A DNA stretch of 64,000 nt from Delphinus delphis (Eukaryota > Chordata > Mammalia > Artiodactyla > Delphinidae): contig NC_082692.2 in the NCBI RefSeq assembly GCF_949987515.2, positions 46,530,418 to 46,594,417 of the forward strand. Reading direction: 5' to 3'. The first letter of the stretch is position 1. Each line of letters starts with the position of its first letter. The notes under the pieces are model-generated. The model was not told the origin of the DNA and ran no database searches. It worked only from the letters and a program-made list of their open reading frames with translations. This document shows positions 35,728 to 46,773 of this stretch, in pieces. The position numbers and the translations under genes were made by a program.

Positions 35728-36093
35728 GAAAAAAAAAAAGGTCAGGAAGAACCTAAGGGTAAGACAGGAATAAAGACACAGAACTACTAGAGAATGGACT
35801 AGAGGATATGGGGAGGGAGAAGGGTAAGCTGTGACAAAGTGAGAGAGTGGCATGGACATATATACACTACCAAACGTAAAATAGATAGCTAGTTGAAACA
35901 TAGCACAGGGAGATCAGCTTGGTGCTTTGTTACCACCTAGAGGGGTGGGATAGGGAGGGTGGGAGGGTGGGAGACGCAAGAGGGAAGAGATATGGGAACG
36001 TGTGTATGTGTATAGCTGATTCACTTTGTTATAGAGCAGAAACCTAACACACCATTATAAAGCAATTATACTCCAATAAATAGGTTAAAAAAA
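33386..36093 (+). mobile_element. 5'-truncated LINE-1 (copy A), sense to KHDRBS2
   Basis: Begins inside ORF2, upstream of the RT fingers, and runs through the 3' UTR to AATAAA at 36075-36080 and an A-rich end. The 3' terminus 'gcaattatactccaataaa' is shared with copies B and C. No ORF1, 5' UTR or endonuclease domain is present. Clear target duplications were not found. Confidence 0.93.
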
Positions 36094-36104
36094 TTTTTTA
36101 AGTG

Positions 36105-36420
36105 GTACAAACAAACTTATTTACAAAACAGAAACAGACTCACAGACTTAGAGAATGAACTTATGGTTACCAGGGGCACAGGTGGGAGGGACAAATTGGG
36201 AGTTTGGGGTTGACATGTATACACTGTTATATTTAAAATGGATAACCAACAAGGCTGTATAACACAGGGAACTCTGCTTAATATTCTGCAATAACCTAAA
36301 TGAGAAAAGAATTTGAAAAAGAATATATATAAGTATATGTATAACTGAATCACTTTGCTGTACACCTGAAAATAACACAATGTTGTTAATCAATTCTACT
36401 CCAGTAGAAAATAAAAAAAT
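36105..36420 (+). mobile_element. Short L1 3' end flanked by 11-bp repeats
   Basis: Contains 'gactcacagacttagagaat', 'cttatggttaccaggggcac', 'gtacacctgaaaataacaca' and an A-rich end: an older L1 3' UTR different from copy A. Direct repeats TTTTTTAAGTG lie at 36094-36104 and 36421-36431, the left one directly at the end of copy A. Confidence 0.75.
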
Positions 36421-36619
36421 TTTTTTAAGTGAACTACAAGCTCAATATATGAAATTTGGGAGGACACAAACATTCAGTCTATAAAAATCATATTTCTCCA
36501 AGCCCTTCTTCCTCACTTTTGAGTTCAAACCACCTGCAATCCTTATATAGAAGCAAAATGTTTTCATAAAATATGGTATGAAGGTGGGGGAAGATCATCA
36601 AAGATAAAAGTGAATTACA

Positions 36620-36824
36620 GGGCTTCCCTGATGGCGCAGTGGTTGAGAGTCCGCCTGCCGATGCAGGGGATGCGGGTTCGTGCCCCGGTCCGGGAAGATC
36701 CCACATGCCGTGGAGCGGCTGGGCCCGTGAGCCATGGCCGCTGAGCCTGCGCATCCGGAGCCTGTGCTCTGCAACGGGAGAGGCCACAGCAGTGAGAGGC
36801 CCGCGTACTGCAAAAAAAAAAAAA
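36620..36824 (+). mobile_element. Young CHR-type SINE with perfect target duplication
   Basis: Starts 'gggcttccctgatggcgcag' and ends 'ggcccgcgtactgc' plus an A run. Perfect 14-bp repeats AAAAGTGAATTACA lie at 36606-36619 and 36825-36838. It is almost identical to the SINE at 32521. Confidence 0.96.
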
Positions 36825-36954
36825 AAAAGTGAATTACAAATGAAAAAAGCAAAAAAAAATTTCTTTCCTTTCTTAATGGATCTCAGAGATTATTGAATAA
36901 ATTTATATAGGCTCAAAATTTGTGATACTAATGAATTTTTACTTTTTAAAATTT

Positions 36955-37395
36955 AGATTTATTGAAGTATAATTTACATATGGTAAAATTTGCCCATTTA
37001 GGGTACAGTTGTATAAGTTTGGCCAATACAAACTATCATGTAACCACCACCAAAATTATGATATAGGACTATTTAATCAGCCCCAAATGTTTCCTTATTG
37101 CTCTTTAGGCCTCCACCCCAGGCCCTGGGAACCATGGTTCACTTTTTGCCACTATAGTTTTGCCTTTTCTAGAATGTCATATAAGTAGAAACATTACAAA
37201 GTGTAGCATTTTCAGTCTGGCTTCTTATGAATTCCATATCTATTCATGTTGTTGTGTGTATTAGTATTCTGTTCCTTTTTATTATGGTGTAGCATTTCAT
37301 TGTATGGATGTACCACAGTTTCCTCATTCACCAGTTGAAGGACATTTGAGTTATTCCTATATTTTGCTATTATGAATAAAGTTGGCATAAAACAA
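36955..37395 (-). repeat. Ancient L1 (L1M-type) 3' fragment
   Basis: 'ttattgaagtataatttaca' is followed by 'aaccaccaccaaaattatga', 'tagcatttcattgtatggat', 'gtaccacagtttcctcattc' and 'ttatgaataaagttggcat', the reversed 3' region of old L1M elements. Confidence 0.75.
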
Positions 37396-38495
37396 ATACA
37401 TCTTTAGAAAAATAAATTGCCTAAGTATTTTTTCTGAAAATAAGTTACATATTTCATAGGAAAGGAACCCATGTGATAATTAGTTAAATGATCTGCCCCT
37501 ATATGTGATTCTCAGAAACCAATAGGACTAATTGTCACAAAAACAAAATCATAACATTGACCATTTACTGATCAACTTATTGGCACCCAAAGAGATTTGA
37601 ATGCATTAAGTAATATTTGGAGGAGAGAACTGGCAAAGAAAGAAACCACTTTAAGGTCATTATGGAGTGTAGGACATCTATACATCATATTGCATGAGTG
37701 TGAAATTTTCATGGCCTGGGGGACAGCATAGTGAAAGGGGTGAAAGGGAATTCTATTTAGGGAAACCACTCTAGGCAATTAGAAAAAAAAAAAAACAACT
37801 CATGTGAACAGATACCTTTAAAGCTCAGCATAAATTAAGATATAATTATGGAAATGAACATTTTACTTTGAGTCTTTGGTTACTTTGTAGTAGGGTAAAT
37901 AAAAAAGCCAAGAGCTTCTGCTCTCTTAACTGTTCCAGTTACATATTGGAACACAGCACAGCTACTTAGGATGCAGGAAAGTTTTGTGTCACATCACAGA
38001 CACTAATAGAGTACAGTATGCAAATTGGCTATGTATTTAAAACATTTGTTAATATTTTCAATCAAATTTCTATCTCATCATTATATATTAGTGCATAAAA
38101 ATAGTGATAATAAAGTTCTGTAACTTGCTTCAGAAACTATTTGGAAGAAACACAATTATCACACTCTACAAGCACTGCTAGAATAGAGTAAAATCATTTC
38201 TTGATGTAGCTTTAGAGCTACATTCAATTTGTAGAGATTTGGGAATAATTTTCTGAAAGTGAGGAATTTTTTGCATCTTTATTCTGGTTAGATTTAACTG
38301 GGTTTGATTCACCCTAAGGAAAAATTGGGGATTACAATAACTTATCTTGAATATTTGAAAAGTGAATACTAGGATACTTGAACATAATTATGTATAAAAT
38401 TTAATGGTGTTATAGAATAATCTGGAAAACACATTTTATCTTGACTTAATGAAGTATAATTTATATGTAAAAGTATATTTTCTATGCACTCTGCT
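37396..38495. other. Intron without recognised element
   Basis: AT-rich, with no gene or named repeat seen. Confidence 0.55.
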
Positions 38496-38835
38496 ACCTT
38501 CTCTTTTCCCTTTCTTATCCATTCAATTTTCTGTGACTAAATTCTTCCCATCCTCCTAAATCCACCTCAAAATCCAACTCTTCTGAAAGTCTTTCCTTAA
38601 TCCTATATTTGTGAATAATCTGTTTCTATCCTGAATTCCAACAGCATCATATCTTTATTTCTCTACGGCACTTTATTTTTCTGTCTTGTGTTGGAATAAT
38701 TTGTGTATTTGTCCCTTGTCAACCTTAACTTGCCCAGAATCCTAGTCTGATACACCCTCATGTCCCTCACAGCACCTAACATTGAGGCTTTCATAGGGTA
38801 TGTGCTGAACAGATGATCATTGACTGCATGAATGT
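38496..38835 (+). repeat. L2-like ancient LINE fragment
   Basis: 'gaaagtctttccttaatcct' is followed by 'ctctacggcactttattttt' and 'tgtccctcacagcacctaac', then a 'gtatgtgctgaac' end, the order of an L2 3' region. Confidence 0.5.
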
Positions 38836-41600
38836 CAGACCTAATATGTACCTACATGATGGGGATAAAAAAATAAGAGCCTCATCACTCAAAGAGAATA
38901 CAATATTCAGAATTTTATATATCATTTTTACTGACAAAATATATATTTATTTCTGAGGTATCTTCGTGCTAAAGCAGAAGGGATAAAGAAAGAATGTCAT
39001 GAAGTTAGTTACAACAATTTTAATACTCTATATTATAATAATTATAAGATGCTATTTTGGTAAAAACATATACTCAATACTAGGATACGGTCTGGCATGC
39101 AAGATGTTCTCAATATTTATTGAATAAATGAATAAAAAATAAATGAATGCATTATTGAATGAATGAAGTTAGCACTATTATTTCAGAAAACTCTGTGAGG
39201 AAAAATGTTTAAATATCATAGTGATTTGTAATAGAAATAGATAAAAACTGAGAAAATTTATTATATAATGAATTAAATATCTACTTTTAGATTACTTCTA
39301 TTGATCCAACTATGACAACAGAAGATGTAAATAACAGTTTAGTTAAATAAGCACTTATTAAATGATTACTTGTGCCAGAGAGTATGCTCACCATACAGTC
39401 ACAATACATATTTTTCAATTTTTAAATATATTTTAACATTTTCTCCTAATAATTTGTTGGTGGAGGAGTCATATATGCAAGCTGCATGTATATTTAAATT
39501 AAGTAAAACAACTACGATAGAGTAATCAAGTATTAGGAATTAGAAGTGAAAGAAAGTTTATTTTCTACAAGAATCAGTATGGAATTTTTTCTTTTTCAAG
39601 TGGTGGTTCTTTAATTGGACTTTTTAAAGTATTATTTGGACTTATGGAGGGAAATGGAGAAAGCTTTTAAAGAAGTGAAATAAAGAGAAATATGTGAACA
39701 TAAAACTTCTCCATCACTTACAAACAGTGTATTATTTCAACATTAAAGTGGTCAAATCAGAAGATATACTGATTTAGAAACTTGAAGGTAAAACAATATG
39801 TTTTGTGTGACTTAGCAGAACTGAGATAAAAGGAAAAAGGTTTAGATAAAAGGGTCTTTAAATGACTAGTTTGTCAGCACAAGTGAATACAGAATTTGTG
39901 GAAATTATAAAGTAGGATCTGGCAGGTGTCTAAATGGAATAATTATTTCATCTTTAATAGTCTAAAGGAAGTTCACAAGGTAACAACCCTACAAAGGTTC
40001 ACCTAGAGTTCAGAAACTATAACAACTTTAATTAATCCCCAGTTGTCTTGTAAGGTGTTGATAGTTGTGGAAAATTTCAAATGGATCAGAAAAGGGACTT
40101 TGCTGAAAATTCCTTAGGAGGCAGCTCAACTAAATGACACATTAAGGACTGGTAAAGATGACAATGATATGAGGTGTCTCTGACCATCTTTTTCTCTTGC
40201 TCTGTGTCTATGAGGAGAAAAAGTAATGAAATAGACTGATGAGTTTATTATGCAACTTTCAAATTGCAGGGCAGTCTTTGGCTTATGACAAGTTACATCT
40301 TGTGATAAACACCTTTAATTGGACCAAATATTAAATTCGGTTCATGTTCTGATATCCTATTTTTTTATGTACTGCTCAAAGTCATTAACATTTTCAGAGA
40401 TCAATCTTCTAAAATCACATAAATTCTCAAGTCTTTACCAACAAATTGTTTCTTTTCAATGCAAGACTCTATACCAATCCAAATCATAAACATAGAAAAA
40501 AGTGACTTTCATGTACTTAGAGACAAATAGTAATATTGCAGATGAAAGTCAAAAGACCAATTCTGATCTTTGATTCTTACAGGATTTTAACTTGGATGTG
40601 AAATATTAAGAATTTGTAATTTTCCAATTTAAATTTCTAACTGCAGATTTGTAATAAACAAATATCAAAAAGGAAGGCTTCACTTCCCTTGAAGCATGAA
40701 TCAGGTGTGTGACTCACACAACCTGGAAAATAATCCTCCCTTCTGTATGTTAATGGAGGAATGTGCTAGGGGGAGGAAAGATAAAGGTCCTTCTGTATAT
40801 AAGGCAGTAGTTCCCAAAGTTTTCTAGAATGAAGACTCTCTTGGAATATCTATAATTGTCAGGGTCTACACAGCAGGTGAAAAATGAAACTCTTAAATTA
40901 GGATAATTTGAAGAGAGTTTAATAATGGAACTCTTTTCAGAGTATAAGGAAACCACAAGGGAAAATGTAGCGCGCAGGGCTAGTATCCCTGGGGCAATGT
41001 GTTTATCACCAAAAACTAGGAATGGAAGGAAGATAGAAAGCTGTCAGAGACCTTCTGACAGAGAAAGAGGCCTCTCCTTTGAAAGAGAATGGTAGCGGAG
41101 GCCAGCCCACAAAGAGGAATCTCAGGAGTTAATACCCCGACCTCACTTTTTTCCCATTGGCTGAACCCATTAGGAGGCAAAGGACAAGAAATTGAGTAGA
41201 TGGAGTTGCGATTAGTCATTCCAGGTATAGAGCAGGCTGGAGAGAAGGGTGGAAGTGGGAAGGCAAATGGAAAGAGATCCTGCACAACATCCAAAATAAT
41301 TATCAAACCTCAGTGACCAGTCATTGTACATATTAGTGTCAGTTGCTTGAAGATATAAAAAATGACATACATTTGCTATGGAAACAGCAGTGCTTTTAAA
41401 TTAATTTGTATTTCATTAATGAGAACGCATTTATAATAAAAAAGTTACAATATACATGAACATATAAATATATATTTTTGAAGAGATAGCTTCTTGGACA
41501 CCCTGACATAAATTAGGTCCTTGAGGGTCAGAGTCCCCACAGCGGGAAACACTGCTCTGTTGTTCAGAGGCTGCTTGGCCCTAATGATTTCATGGTAACT
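38836..41600. other. Intron, mostly without recognised element
   Basis: AT-rich. Short L2-end-like words ('ctcaatatttattgaataaa') occur near 39108-39130. No gene. The 96-codon reverse frame at 41016-41306 is unsupported. Confidence 0.5.
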
Positions 41601-41604
41601 AGCA

Positions 41605-41790
41605 TTAGTTTTGTGCTGGCCGCTATGCTAATTGTTTAGGATATTTATCTCATTTAATCCTTGCAATAACATTTGAGGCAGAGAAAAATTGAAGCTTAAA
41701 ACTATTAAATGACTTTCTCATGTTCATTCAAGTAGTAAACATTGGCTTCAAAATCACATTTGTTAATTCCAGAGGCCTCAGACTTCAAGA
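41605..41790 (-). repeat. MIR SINE fragment
   Basis: 'tatctcatttaatccttgca' followed by 'taacatttgaggcagag', 'aaatgactttctcatgttca' and 'ggcttcaaaatcacattt' follows the reversed MIR order. Confidence 0.6.
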
Positions 41791-42567
41791 GTAATAAATA
41801 CTGTCTGAAAAATCTAAATAGATTTATTGATTCAACAGACTTGTTATATACCTGAACAATCCAGAGGGAATATAATATAATATAATGTAATAAGAATGTA
41901 GTGAGTTATATGCATGCTTTTCAAAGGTCTCTGACCAAAGGATACATCTAGGCAGGATAAAAAAAAAAAAGAAATTACTTAACTATTTATTTTAGGTGAT
42001 AAGTTTAATGTGAGCCCTTGTATTTGATACTAAGAGTCTACAAAAACAATTCTAATGTAAACTTACATATAAGGCACTGCAGTTACCCAGTAATTTAATA
42101 ATAGTTGTAATATAACATCTTGTCCTATTCATTTAAGTGTCACAACTTGCTATAAAGTGATTCACCCTCATTTTGTGATTCAATTCTCTTATGCCTCAAG
42201 CTATAGTCAATGATGAGATTGAATTTGCAGATGGTTATTGGATGTGAGATATTTTCCATAGTTAATCTACTAGTTCAGTTTGTGACTTTCTCACACATCC
42301 ACAGACCTCTGCACAAATAGTGGATTTGGTATTATTTGAAGATACCTTAACAGAGTGGGAATTCAGCTCTTGATGCACACTATTGTTTTTTTATTCTCAT
42401 TTGACATACTTATTTTAAGTATCTAAGTTAACTGTTAGTTTTAGAAAGAAACAATGTGTTTCTTCAAATTATTCATTAGACATTCATTGTATTTGTTGAT
42501 TCTTTGTTAATTTAAAGTTAATTTTGATGACATCTTAACTGCTTGCCTAAATAGTCAACTTGTATTT
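41791..42567. other. Intron without recognised element
   Basis: AT-rich. Contains an 'aatataatataatgtaata' run near 41870-41890. Confidence 0.5.
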
Positions 42568-42582
42568 AAAAATATACATTAA

Positions 42583-43661
42583 GGGTGGCAAGGTCAAGAC
42601 AGCAGCACTGGCATCTCCAGACCCAGCCAAGAAATATTGTAGTTAAGAACTGCTCTTGCCTTGGACCACTTTGATGAAGCCCATGGGCCCTGTTTCAGGT
42701 GTCCATGCTGCATCACAGAAAGGGTTGTGGACACCAACCATTGTTTAGTTATGCTCACGGGGTGTGCGTCAGCAGTTGGGACAGGACACTCGGCTGGGAG
42801 GACTCAGAATACCGGAACCTGGACCAGAGTCTTCTACACTCATGACTGGTGCTCGAGGTGTGCTTGTTTGGGACTGTCAACCAAAGGGCCGGCATGTGGC
42901 CTATGTGGCTTGGGCTTCTCAGAGCTCACCGCTGGGTCCCAGGAAAGACTGAGCATTCCAAGAGAACCAGGAGAATACCGAATGGGTTTTTCTGGCCTCC
43001 TCTCCCACGTCAGGCACATTGCTGCTCCCACATTCCACTGGTGATGAGAGGTCACTAGAGCTGTCTCTAGACAGCTAGATCACTAGACACACATGGGGAA
43101 GTTAAATGCCACCCTGAGGGGTGATAAAAGAAATTTTCACATATTGAGATACAGAGAAGCCATTCTGGCTTATGTATGAGTTAACTTGAATTTTATGCTA
43201 ACTAAAATATCCTGTTTATGGCCTATCAAACATACATTGTACATCTGCTTTAATTATTAAAGAAAAGGGCACGTTGACCAAAAGTAAAGAATGTCCATGT
43301 TAAAAATAAAGCTTAAATTCCTCTCTTCCCAGGACACGAGTGCTAGTACTCCTCCTTTGATGATAAGACTCCCTTCCCAGATGCCAAGGCCATTCTGACT
43401 TGCTATATAAATGCTTATCTGTGTGATTTTTGTTGTTGGTGGTGTTTTTTTTGTTTTTTTGTTTTGTTTTGTTTTGTTTTTTGAAGCCTTGAAGAAATGT
43501 ATCCCTGACTTGTTTAATGTTCTTTGTTCTGACAAGATATAAAACTGTGCTGGAAACCATGCTTCTCTGGAGCAGCTTCTCAGAGTAATACGGGAAGCTG
43601 GCTTCTGGGCTAGTCCTTAGTTTGGCTCAAATAAAACTCTTTTCTTATTATAAAAAAAAAA
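42583..43661 (+). mobile_element. Polyadenylated retrocopy of an unidentified transcript with an LTR-like 3' end
   Basis: Starts GGGTGGCAAGG directly after the target copy AAAAATATACATTAA (42568-42582). It ends with AATAAA at 43630-43635 and an A run from 43652, 17 nt after the signal, as in an mRNA. The last 120 bp look like a retroviral LTR: TATAAAA at 43538-43544 and the polyadenylation signal about 90 bp later. The first 540 bp are GC-richer than the surroundings and hold a 127-codon frame (42661-43044) with 11 cysteines and no recognisable family. A (TTTTG)n run is at 43450-43482. Inferred: an RNA ending in an LTR was copied by L1 machinery. It could also be a rearranged LTR element. Confidence 0.6.
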
Positions 43662-45849
43662 TATATATATATATATACATTAAGGGGAGACCTTCAAGAT
43701 GGCTGAGGAGTAAGAGGTGGAGATCACTTTTCTTCCCACAAATACATCAGAAATACATCTACATGTGGAACAAATCCTACAGAACACTTACTGAATGCTG
43801 GCAGAAGACCTCAGGCTTCCCAAAAGGAAAGAAACTGCCCATGTACCTGGGTAGGGCAAAAGAAAAAACAGAGACAAAAAAATAGGGATGGGACCTGCAC
43901 CTCTGGGAGGAAGCTGTGAAGGAGGAAAAATTTCCACACACTAGGAAGCCCCTTCACTGGTGGAGATGGGGGGTGGTGGAGGGGAAGCTTCAGAGCCACA
44001 GAGGACAGTGCAGCAACAGGGGTGCAGAGAGCAAAGTGGAGAGATTCCCGCACATAGGATCGGTGCTGACCAGCATTCACGAGCCTGAGAGGCTTGTCTG
44101 CTCACCTGCCAGGGCAGGTGGGGGCTGGGAGCTGGGGATCTGGCTTCGGAGGTCAGATCCCAGGGAGAGGACTGGGGTTGGCTGCATGAACACAGCCTGA
44201 AGGGGGCTAGTGCACCACACGTAGCTGAGAGGGAGTCCAGGAAAAAGTCTGGAACTGCCTAACAGGCAAAAGACCATTGTTTCAGGGTGCACAAGGAGAG
44301 GGGATTCAGAGCACTGCCTAAACTAGCTCCAGAGACAGACGGGAGCTGCGGCTACCAGTACAGACATCAGAGACAGGCATGAAATGCTAAGGCTGCAGCT
44401 GCAGCCACCAAGAAGCCTGTGTGCAAGCACAGGTCACTATCCACACCTCCCCTCCTGGGAGCCTGTGCAGCCCGCCACCATCAGGGTCCCGTGATCCAGG
44501 GAAAACTTCCCCAGGAGAACACACAGTGCACCTCAGGCTGTTGCAATGTCACACTGGCTTGTGCCACAGCAGGCTAGCCCTGCATTCCATACCCCTCCTT
44601 CCCCGTGGGGTGTGAGTGACCCAGAGCCCCCTAATCAACTGCTCCTTCAAATGTGTCCTGTCTGGGTGGGAACAGACACCCTCAGGTGACCTACATGCAG
44701 AGACGGGGCCAAATCAAAAGCTGAACCACAGGAGGTGTGTGAACAAAGAAGAGAAAGGGAAATTTCTCCCAGCAGCCTCAGAAGCAGTGGATTAAATCTC
44801 CACAATCAACTTAATGTACTCTGCATCTCTGGAATACCTGAATAGACAACGAATCATCCAAAAATCAAGATGGTGGATTCTGGGAGCAACTGTAGACTTG
44901 GGGTTTGCTTTCTACATGGAATTTGTTCTGGTTTTATGTTTATCTTAGTTTAGTATTTAGAGTTTATTATCATTGGTAGATTTCTTTATTGATTTGTTTG
45001 CTCTCTTCCTTTTATATATAGAGAGAGAGATATATACATTTCATTCCTTTTTCGATTTTTTGTGAGTGTTTACCTGTCTGCTTCTTTGTGGGATTTTGTC
45101 TGTATAGCTTTGCTTTAGCATTTGTCCTAGGGTGCTCTCTGTACATTTTTTGTTGTTTTTTTTTTTTTGCTTTAGTAAATTTTTTAGCACTTGTTATCAC
45201 TGGTGGATTTGTTTACTGGTTTGGTTGCTCTCTTTCTTTACTTTTTTTAAAATTTTTAATAATTTTTTAATTTTTATAAGTTTATTTTACTTTATTTTTT
45301 TTTCTTTTTCTACCTTTCCTTCTGAGGCATGTGGCTAACAGTGTCTTGGTACTCCAGCCAGGTGTCAGGCCTGTGCCTCTGAGGTGCAAGAGCCGAGTTC
45401 AGGACATTGGTCCACCAGAGACCTTCTGACTCCATGAAATATCAAATGGCAAAAGGTGTCCCAGAGACCTCCATTTCAACATTAAGACCCAGCTCACTCA
45501 ATGACCAGCAAGCTATAATGCTGGACACCCTATACCAAACAACTAGCAAGACAGGAGCACAACCACACCCATTAACAGAGAGGCTGCCTAAAATCATAAT
45601 AAGTCCACAGACACCCCAAAACATACCACCAAACGTGGACCTGCCCACCAGAAAGACAAGATCCAGCCTCATCCACCAGAACGCAGGCACCAGTCCCCTC
45701 AACCAGGAAACCTACAGAACTTACTGAGCCAACCATAGCCACTGGGGGCAGACACCAAAAACAATGGGAACTGTGAACCTGCAGCCTGTGAAAAGGAGAC
45801 CCCAAACACAGTAAGTTAAGCAAAAAGAGATTAGTAAGAAACACACAGC

Positions 45850-46715
45850 AGATGAAGGAGCAAGGTAAAAACCCATCACACTAAACAAATGAAGAGTAAA
45901 TAGGCAGTCTACCTGACAAAGAATTCAGAGTAATGATAGTAAAGATGATCCAAATCTTGAAAACAGAATGACGAAAATACAAGAAACATCTAACAAGGAC
46001 CTAGAAGAGCTAAAGAGCAAACAAACAATGATGAACAACACAATAAAAGAAATTAGAAATTATCTAGAAGGAGTCAATAGCAGAATAGCTGAGGTAGATG
46101 AATGGATAAGTGACCTGGAAGATAAAATAGTGGAAATAACTACCACAGGGCAGAATAAAGAAATAAGAAGGAAAAGAATTGACTACAGTATCAGAGACTT
46201 CTGGGACTACATTAAATACACTAACATTTGAATTACAGGGGTCCCAGAGGAAGAGAAAAAAGGAAAGGAACTGAGAAAATATTTGAAGAGATTATAGTTA
46301 AAACTTCCCTAATATGGGAAAGGAAATAGTCAATCAAGTCCAGGAAGCACAGAGAGTACCATACAGGATAAATCCAAGGAGAAACATGCCAAGACACATA
46401 TTAATCAAACTATCAAAAATTAAACACAAAGAAAAAATAACAAAAACACCAGGGAAAGACAACAAATAACATACAAGGGAATCCTCATAAGGTTAACAGT
46501 TGATCTTTCAGCAGGAGACTCTGCAAGCCAGAAGGGAGTGACAGGGCATATTTAAAGTGATGAAAGGGAACAAGCTACAACCAAGATTACTATACCCAGC
46601 AAGGATCTCATTCAGATTCAATGGAGAAATAAAAACCTTTAGAGACAAGGAAAAGCTAAGAGAATTCAGCACCACAAAACCAACTTTACAACAAATGCTA
46701 AAGGAACTCCTCTAG
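45850..46715 (+). pseudogene. L1 ORF1 remnant, copy B
   Basis: ORF1p is the trimeric RNA-binding chaperone of L1. The open part 45968-46231 (87 codons) is rich in Glu/Lys and reads like the coiled coil, with 'V-D-E-W-I-S-D-L-E-D-K-I-V' and an 'I-R-D-F-W-D-Y-I-K' segment at the boundary to the RRM domain. A stop follows immediately, and later parts continue in other frames to the family stop at 46713-46715 (K-E-L-L-stop). Confidence 0.8.
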
Positions 46716-46773
46716 GCAGGAAACACAAGAGAAGTCAAAGACTTACAATAACAAACCCAAAACAATTAAGAAA

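Noticed and set aside
42661..43044. Cys-rich 127-codon frame as a secreted-protein gene
   Set aside because: No signal peptide and no regular cysteine pattern. It lies within a retroposed insert. Kept only as part of the finding on that insert.
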